Source: Sipunculus nudus
Lineage: Eukaryota; Annelida; Sipuncula; Golfingiida; Sipunculidae
Direction of reading: 5' to 3'
Assembly (NCBI GenBank): GCA_026874595.1
Contig: CM049311.1
Location: 44,333,676-44,397,675, forward strand
DNA length: 64,000 bases
Below are positions 57,728-64,000 of the stretch, in pieces (within the stretch, counting starts at the first letter, position 1; every line of letters starts with the position of its first letter). The position numbers and the translations under genes were made by a program. Under the pieces are notes generated by a model. The model did not search any database, was not told the DNA's origin, and saw only the letters and a list, made by a program, of their open reading frames with translations.

Positions 57728-58856
57728 TGTCACCAGACAATAGGTGACAATATGTACGGTGTTTTGTATCATAGTTTAACGAAGTCTGTTCTCTATTGAT
57801 ATTGACGTGAAGCGTCATCCTAAAGCGTTGACAGGTCTTGATTGTATATATATATATTGTGTATTCTTGTATGAAATCCCATCGGCTATCAGCTGATTTA
57901 TCCGTGTCACGCATCGTGTGTGGGTCGCCATGGTGACGCTAACAGTCGAACTAGGTCACATATATCCTTATATGGGACACTTGAGAAATAAGCCAATCAG
58001 AGAACCGGATTGCCGTACACAGTGAACAGGCGATTGTGACGTCAGACTTTAAGAAGAGACGCGGAACGTTGGGTCAGTTGGGTCTTGAAGCTTGAGGTGG
58101 CAGCACGCACGCACGGGAATAGGAACATTGAAACGCCAGGAACGGCATAGAAGCAAGCTTCTACATGAGGCAAGGACCCAGCTCATGAGAACTCAGCCGT
58201 GCTGCCGACAGAGCTTCGTATTGGCGATAAAGTGAAAGAGCGCTCGTCACCCGCCGGCCTAGTTCAGCTTGACCTATATACATAACCGCCGTAAGCCGTG
58301 AAACCATTGCTACACGAGCAAGGTCAAGGACTCTAAGCTCTACGTAAACAAAGAGCGCTATTGCATTCATGTGAACGTAAACCTACCCGGGTCGCTGACA
58401 AGCAAGATCAGTTGAAGATCGCTAAACTCAGAAAGACTAGATGTATATGGTGCTAACCATACGCTAGATTCTACACAAAACAGTAACCAGAGATCTCTGA
58501 AGGAACTGGACTTTATTGTTTTTATACAAACCATGGACTCAGTAAATATCCTGTAATTTTAATGTGAAGAACGGTCGTATTGACACATCAACGCACACAC
58601 TCACATTTGTGTCTCTGTAAGTATTGTCTTGAATTATATTTGTGAATTTAACCTGATGTCTCATAGTTTCTATTGATCTGGGTGTATGATTGTCTGGTAT
58701 TTTAATACACGTCCTTAAAAGAACCTGGAAATGTCACCTGTAATGACCGGGATCTAATTTCTTGATGAGTGAAATCAAGTGGCGAGCGTAAACCCATCGT
58801 ATGGTTTTTATAGGATATATCCGTTGTAAAGTTTTCACGTTAAGTTAGGGGTGACA
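57728..58856 (+). repeat. 3' LTR of the Gmr1-like element
   Basis: 1,129 bp, the near-identical partner of 51238-52364, carrying one extra TA unit in the internal (TA)n. Followed by target duplication CATCT. Confidence 0.95.
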
Positions 58857-60360
58857 CATCTGTTTCCCCAACAACAGGGGTTATTCATTTGACCAGTTCC
58901 AAATGTTCCCTGCCTTTCTGCTGCTTGTTGTCTGTTAGTTTGACTTTCTTATTTCTAGTTCCGGCAAGTTCTCGACCTATGGTCGTCTAGTTTAATTGTT
59001 TGTCACGATGTTTGTTTGTTTGTCAGTACCCTCCTGGCCATAATTTTGTGGCAATCGATCTAAAACTTACAGGGTTGATTGAAAGTCAAAAGTCCTGGAA
59101 GCCTATTGTTTTTGGTCATCATAGGTCAAAGGTCAAAGTCATCGAAAAACGTCGGAATTTCATTTTCATCGTAACTTTGTCAATATTAGTCCTATCTTCA
59201 CAAACCTAGGCTCATTTTCTTCCTCTGCGGCTTCTTTATAACATGGTCTTGTCATCTTAACTCAACTTTGTGTCACTTTGTTAGTATGTCTGTCTGTCTG
59301 TTAGTTGGCCTCAATTTCGCCTTCTTGCTAGTTTTTGAGTCATATATAGCATCCTACAGGCCACAGTTTTGCAGGAATCCTTTTGAACCTGGTACATCAT
59401 ATGCTTTATACTAATATCTCAAAACTGATTTTTCATTTTCGGGATATGGGTGCTAGAGTGCGCTGCACTTGAACTTCATCAACATATCATTTTTTGACAA
59501 TATCTCAGAAACTATAAACCTGAATTACATAATGTATAGCTTAATTTCTTCCTCTTAGTCTTCTCCATAACTTGGTCAAGTCACCTGGTCTCTCTTTGAG
59601 TCACTTTGTCAGTATGTCTGTTTGTCAGTTGTTCTCAATTTCGTCTGCTTGCTGGTTCTTGTGTCTAACATTTAAGCATTCTACAGGCCACAGTTTTGCA
59701 GGAATCCTTTTGAAACTGATACATCTTATGTCATACACTAATATCTAATAACCGCTAGGGGCCCTGCAATCGAAACAATACAACATATCATTTTTAGCCA
59801 GGTCTCTTCATAACTTGGTAAAGTCATCTGGTCTTAACTTTGTGTCACTTTGTAAGTATGTCGGTCACTTCAAAACACTTCAAAATGTTTTTCCCCTCAT
59901 AACTATTCTGATCCTATCTTCACAATCTTTGGCTCATTTTTCTACCTTTGTCTTATGCATAACTTAGTCTAGTTAACTGTTCTCAACTTTATGTCAGTGT
60001 CAATGTATGTCTATCTGTTTGTTAGTTGTCCTAAATGTTGCCTTCTTGCTGGTTCTTGCCTTTGTTTTTATAGCATTCTACAGGCCACACTTTTCCAGGA
60101 ATAATCTGCAACTTTCACCTATCATATATTGGAAGGATTTCTTGAAGCTGTATGTGTATTTTTAAATAGTTTTAAGGTCAAAGTCATGAATATAAGTCAA
60201 ATTATTATTTCCATCGTAACTTTGTCAATATTTGTCCAATCTTTACAAACTATGGCTCATTTTCTCCCTCCTTGTTTTCTTTATTACATGTTCTGGTTAA
60301 CTGTCTTCTAATCTGGGTCAGTGTGATTCCGGCAAGCGCGTGACCTCTGGTCGTCTTGTT
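58857..60360 (+). repeat. Superfamily E, continuation right of the retrotransposon
   Basis: Resumes at CATCTGTTTCCCCAACA, completing the block interrupted at 51237. Same modules: TCTCGACCTATGGTCGTCTAG junction (about 58973), AGGTCAAAGGTCAAAGTCA (about 59123), GC-box variants (59447, 59751), CTACAGGCCACAGTTTTGCAG blocks (59355, 59681) and a final CCGGCAAG-CGTGACCTCTGGTCGTC junction at 60331-60350, after which the family ends. Confidence 0.75.
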
Positions 60361-61429
60361 TATTATTTGTCTCATACGAATTACGTGCCATTTAGGTAAG
60401 ACATTGTCATTCACTCGGTAGTCGGAGGAATGGCTCCCCCAACCGTTGGCCTAGAACTTTTTATACTGTCTCCTTTGTATAAAATAAATATCCCGAAAAA
60501 CATGCCGACTAGGGTACTAGTACAGACTACACGTGTCCTGTTTAGGAGAGGTCTCACAAATTATGCAAATGTTGTTATTGTAAGGCGACTGACGGTTTAC
60601 AGCAATATCGGCGACCTGATTGGCTGCATGGAACAGTTATGCTCATGATTATTCAATAAATTAATATGCTATCAAGGTGACGTAAACTTCATGGTGAGGT
60701 CAATTGAAGGTGACGCGCGACCGATCACTGTGACGTTTTTGTGACGTCACTGTTGTCTAACAAACACCAAACGCAGCCATAGATATGGAAAGTGTACCAT
60801 CGAGGAATCTATCGTCCAGCAGTGCCGGGAAGACGCAATTCACGGTATTTCAGCATAAATAACGAAAAAGAGTCGCAAAGTAAATACGTTTTTCATGATA
60901 TATAACTACTTTACACAATATCGGCGGAACATCTGTAAAACTTCTTTAGGCTATAGGGCATTTTTAAAGAAAATTCTAAAAAAATAATTATCGCGAAAAA
61001 AAAACATGCGGGCAAGGCTTTTGGGTCGGATTATATACTCCGTTCAACGACCCATGGTACACCCTTTTTTTCATTTCATTTTTTATGTAACATATTACAG
61101 GTATTATTATTGTGAAACCCAATAAATATGAGACACCGCCTTATTTATTTGAATAAAAATGTTAAAGTAATAAAATATTAAAAACCTAACGACGTTTTTG
61201 AGTAATTTTTAAGCAGCACTGGCAAAGTTTGTTGTGCGGGAACCACCATATTTAAAACAGAGGGAGGGGAGGTATGACGTCACAAAGTTCACGTGGGTTC
61301 GACTATTGCCAAACGACACCTGTGGTCGGGGCGTCAGGTCCTAGTTCTTGGTGCCCAGGTGCGCCAGGCCATGGCATCATTTGTATCGAAAGTTTTCGCC
61401 TTTTGAACTGAAGAAGCCCGGCATGATCG
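60361..61429. other. Non-coding, possible promoter side of the transposase relic
   Basis: A 72-aa frame at 60430-60648 is unrecognised. A CRE-like TGACGTCA lies at about 60740-60750, followed by a short ATG frame at 60785 (25 codons). Whether these belong to the downstream transposase-like gene is unknown. Confidence 0.3.
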
Positions 61430-61768
61430 CTTATACATAGCTTTGAGCCGCGTCAGCGAAAGAGTCCGTGCAATGATGGGGATTTCTAAAAAGACCCTTC
61501 AACGATATGTGTATAGGCCTATGGGGATGATCGCCTCCGGTGCAAAGACTCAGCATGAACCGACGCTGGGAGGAGCGTCATTGATTCCTTTGATGAGGAT
61601 ATGATACGGTATATTAAAATTTGATATAATTTTATATACAGATTTGATTATAAATGGAAAAATGTGGAACGCATAAAAATTATAATTATTTTTATATACT
61701 TTATTTTAAAGATAATTATATATTATAGATATGCTACATAATAATGCATATTTGAATTTTAAAATTTA

Positions 61769-61772
<4 letters not shown>

Positions 61773-61808
<36 letters not shown>
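61773..61808. repeat. (TA)n microsatellite
   Basis: Pure TA dinucleotide run between transposase-like blocks. Confidence 0.9.
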
Positions 61809-61813
<5 letters not shown>

Positions 61814-62084
61814 TGACACAATCAAGTTAATAATTAAATTAAAAATATTTAATTACAATACATTATAACAAATAACACCATTAATGATAATTGTAATCTT
61901 TTCTGACACCTGGCAGGTATATATGTCCGTATCTGCAGACGCGGCATTTATGCCTGCTGGGAGGCCGGAGAGGGTCACTTTTGGGCGTCCTCGAGGAGAA
62001 GGATTGGATTAGAGTTCACATAAGTACGCTGTACCGTCTTCTCAAGAAGAGTGGATTTTTATTCAAGTTAAAGAATGAATAAAC

Positions 62085-62088
<4 letters not shown>

Positions 62089-62140
<52 letters not shown>
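62089..62140. repeat. (TA)n microsatellite
   Basis: Pure TA dinucleotide run between transposase-like blocks. Confidence 0.9.
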
Positions 62141-62959
62141 CAAAAGTATAATATGTTGATCTGCATTAATTAAATGTCAAAAACGTTAGTATGAAAGAAC
62201 AACATTTACTGAACATTGATATTAATGTACACATATAAAAAGTCTCCCTCTTACTCTTAACCTTTTTTATCATAGTTTGTAATATTAATAATTGTTTGAA
62301 GCTCATGGCAGAGCGTAAAATGCATTAAATGAATCGTATGACTACAACCAGAACAGATAACCTATAAAATGTATGAATTAAAATGGATGAGTCGTTTTAC
62401 AATCAAATATTGTGCTAATAGTTCAATCTCCATTTTCCAATAATCGATACGATGATGTTGTCATAAAAAAAAGACCTGATTGGCACGTTATGCTGCGTCT
62501 CGAAACTGCATGCTGGAGGGCCAGGTAGCTGATCGACACGGCTACATATGGGTACAGAGAGGAAGGTCGTTCTATAGTTTATTTGGACGAAACGTGGGAA
62601 AAACAGCGGTCATTGCCCATCAAGAGAATGGTTTGACAGGTGAGTTAACTCGGTTTTAGAAGCGGTCAGCAACTTGCCGTCCTACCATACATGTTTCCCT
62701 ATTATTATATTTTCGAGGATTGTGTCACTTGATTACATAATACAAATGTATTATGTAGATGCTAAGACTCCCACCATACCATGCTATGCTCAACCCTGTT
62801 GAGTTATGCTGGGCAAGGTTGAAAGGTCATGTGGCAGCAAAAAACACCTCGGCCAAGTTGAAGGACGTACATCAACCTTTCATGGAGGCCTGCAACAAAG
62901 TGGCCAATGGTAAATTACCAGTTATTCACAAAGGTTTCACCTTCTTAGTTTTCAAATAA

Positions 62960-63209
62960 AACTAGATGTGGTAGGACAATGGTCCTCAGAGGGCCCGCGT
63001 TTCTGCTAGTGCTAGACTATTTTACATATGGGTGAAAAATTGAGTTAAATTTGAAAAATATCACAAACAGAAACAGGTTTTTATCAATATGCATGAGGGA
63101 AAAATCCTACTGGATCAAATGATATTAAAGAAGATATGTCTGAAATAATGTGTGCAATAGAAAATCACCGAATGTAGTCTGTTAGCCATACTTTATTTAG
63201 AGCAAGTTT
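62960..63209. other. Probable left part of the family C element
   Basis: No gene. This is the expected place for the left flank of the family C element, but no end signal is identified. Confidence 0.3.
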
Positions 63210-63640
63210 GTAATTCAATAGGTCTGGAGCCCTTATAGGTACCAATCATCCCTGTGAATTTGGAAAAGCTGCAGTATGTTGTTGTTGAGTTATCGCGTGC
63301 GAAAGAAAATCAGCGATCGGGCTGTGGCGGCCATATTGTAATTCAGACAGGCCTGTTAATCAATAGGTCTAGAGCCCTCATAGATACCAATCATCCCTGT
63401 GAATTTGGGAAAGCTGCAGTATGTTATTGTTGAGTTATCGCCCACGAAACAAAATCAGGGATTGGGCTGTGGCGGCCATATTGTAATTCCGACATGTCTG
63501 TATTTCGATAGGTCTAGAGCCCTCATAGGTACCAAGCATCCCTGTGACCGCGCGCGAAAGAAAGTGTCACTGAAGGAAGGACGGACGGACGGAAGGACGG
63601 ACTGACACGGTTATCACTATAGGGCACCGCTTGTCAAGTT
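63210..63640 (+). repeat. Family C element: ~145-bp core repeats, (ACGG)n and terminus
   Basis: Core repeats start at about 63217, 63362 and 63508 (period 145-146, third truncated), each with AATAGGTCTAGAGCCCTCAT, CCATCCCTGTGAATTTGG-like and GGCTGTGGCGGCCATATTG blocks. A GGAC/GGAAGG microsatellite at about 63575-63602 follows, then GGTTATCACTATAGGGCACC as the end sequence. Core repeats of this size next to (ACGG)n are the published description of bivalve pearl/HINE elements. The short open frame across it is not a gene. Confidence 0.7.
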
Positions 63641-64000
63641 AGAGCCTAATAAAATTATTATTTGTGTTCATGTTGAACCTTTTGTATTTTTATTTATTGC
63701 ACGTCTCATCGTTTTTTTCCCCTTTTCCAATATTTATTCATCGATGATAGCTATTGCTATTTATAAAATTAAATGCATTATGTGATATTCAATTACCTTT
63801 GAAAGCAGACCTTGAAATGTCTTTCTCTTTCTACATAGAGTAGAGTGCCATCAATAAACCGTATTCCTGCCGACATGCCTGAAGCGTCTATATGAATATA
63901 GAATCATTAATTCATGTTTTACATAATGGTATATAATAAATTCAAACAAATTCAAATTTTCATTAATATGATAATGATCAATATATTTCCTTTTCTTCCA
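63641..64000. other. AT-rich flank
   Basis: No feature that I can support. Confidence 0.4.

Larger units (their letters stand above)
51233..58861 (+). mobile_element. Intact Gmr1-like Ty3/Gypsy LTR retrotransposon
   Basis: Element 51238-58856 (7,619 bp) is flanked by a 5-bp target duplication CATCT (51233-51237 and 58857-58861). It has two near-identical LTRs, a candidate primer-binding site, one long gag-pol ORF and a polypurine tract. Domain order is Gag-protease-integrase-RT-RNase H, i.e. integrase before RT. That order is normal for Ty1/copia but within Gypsy is the hallmark of Gmr1-like elements. The RT and GPY-type integrase sequence are Gypsy-like, not Copia-like. All catalytic motifs appear intact, so it may be competent or recently so. 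Confidence 0.93.
61430..62959 (+). pseudogene. DDE_3/Tc1-IS630-type transposase relic with exon-like blocks
   Basis: Four separated blocks on the + strand look like pieces of one transposase. About 61438-61605 has a helix-turn-helix-like SRVSERVRAMMGISKKTLQRY. About 61990-62080 reads STLYRLLKKSGFLFKLKNE. About 62555-62635 has REEGRSIVYLDETW, where LDET carries the first catalytic Asp, and ends at an ACAG/GTGAGT donor-like site. 62759-62959 follows a TATGTAG acceptor-like site and has RLPPYHAMLNPVELCWARLKG, the block with the catalytic Glu. The middle of the catalytic domain with the second Asp is not found. (TA)n tracts lie in the gaps. Decay is clear; the blocks may reflect introns or insertions. 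Confidence 0.55.

Noticed and set aside
60430-60648. 72-aa frame as a host microprotein
   Set aside because: No recognisable motif, start context or supporting structure.
1-64000. tRNA, rRNA or other RNA genes
   Set aside because: I looked for tRNA B-box-like GTTCGANNC with cloverleaf context and rRNA words and saw none convincing; a tRNAscan-SE or Rfam run would settle it.

Overview
The window looks like a repeat-dense, AT-rich piece of a lophotrochozoan, most likely bivalve mollusc, genome. I see no convincing host gene and no RNA gene. Nearly all structure is transposable-element derived: two Ty3/Gypsy elements plus a Gag relic, one LINE, a decayed DDE transposase with exon-like blocks, inverted-repeat elements, and many elements made of tandem repeats plus (GTCC/GGAC)n microsatellite plus a terminal hairpin. 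The bivalve guess rests on that last architecture, which resembles the published pearl/HINE (Helentron-like) elements of bivalves; no database was searched.

Layout. 1-3.4 kb: inverted CG-rich minisatellite islands, then a ~660-bp tandem repeat ending in (ACGG)n and a hairpin (family A). 3.7-5.7 kb: LTR-like sequence and broken Gypsy gag. 6.2-6.7 kb: short inverted-repeat element. 6.8-7.95 kb: family F, with hairpins at both ends. 9.87-10.76 kb: inverted-repeat DNA element with a perfect 8-bp target duplication. 12.3-13.4 kb: LTR fragment, family B fragment and inverted family F copy. 13.4-22.8 kb (minus): decayed Gypsy element with a PNMA-like Gag, lacking its 3' LTR; a SWIM zinc-finger ORF lies in its 5' part. 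23.1-23.3 kb: second family A terminus. 24.7-25.4 and 36.7-37.5 kb: inverted ~700-bp repeats enclosing a minus-strand LINE (26.5-31.7 kb) and family B satellites, including a foldback-like element at 32,871-36,339.

38-60.4 kb is one superfamily (E) of short modules repeated in both orientations, forming kilobase-scale imperfect palindromes. Its recurring modules are a CTCF-like GC box, a nested TCTCG/CGAGA hairpin, an AGGTCA half-site cluster and a CTTGCCGG hairpin. Family D fragments interrupt it. A young, intact 7.6-kb LTR retrotransposon (51,238-58,856) has inserted into it.

That retrotransposon is the best-preserved gene-bearing unit: near-identical LTRs, CATCT target duplication, and a single 1,477-aa Gag-Pol ORF in the order Gag-PR-IN-RT-RH, the Copia-like order known for Gmr1-type Gypsy elements, with a SCAN-like capsid region. 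The right end has the DDE_3-type transposase relic (61.4-63.0 kb) and a family C pearl-like array (63.2-63.64 kb).

The most novel-looking signals are the shared hairpin-microsatellite-satellite architecture across unrelated repeat families and the regulatory-looking boxes carried by superfamily E. Functional readings of these are inference.
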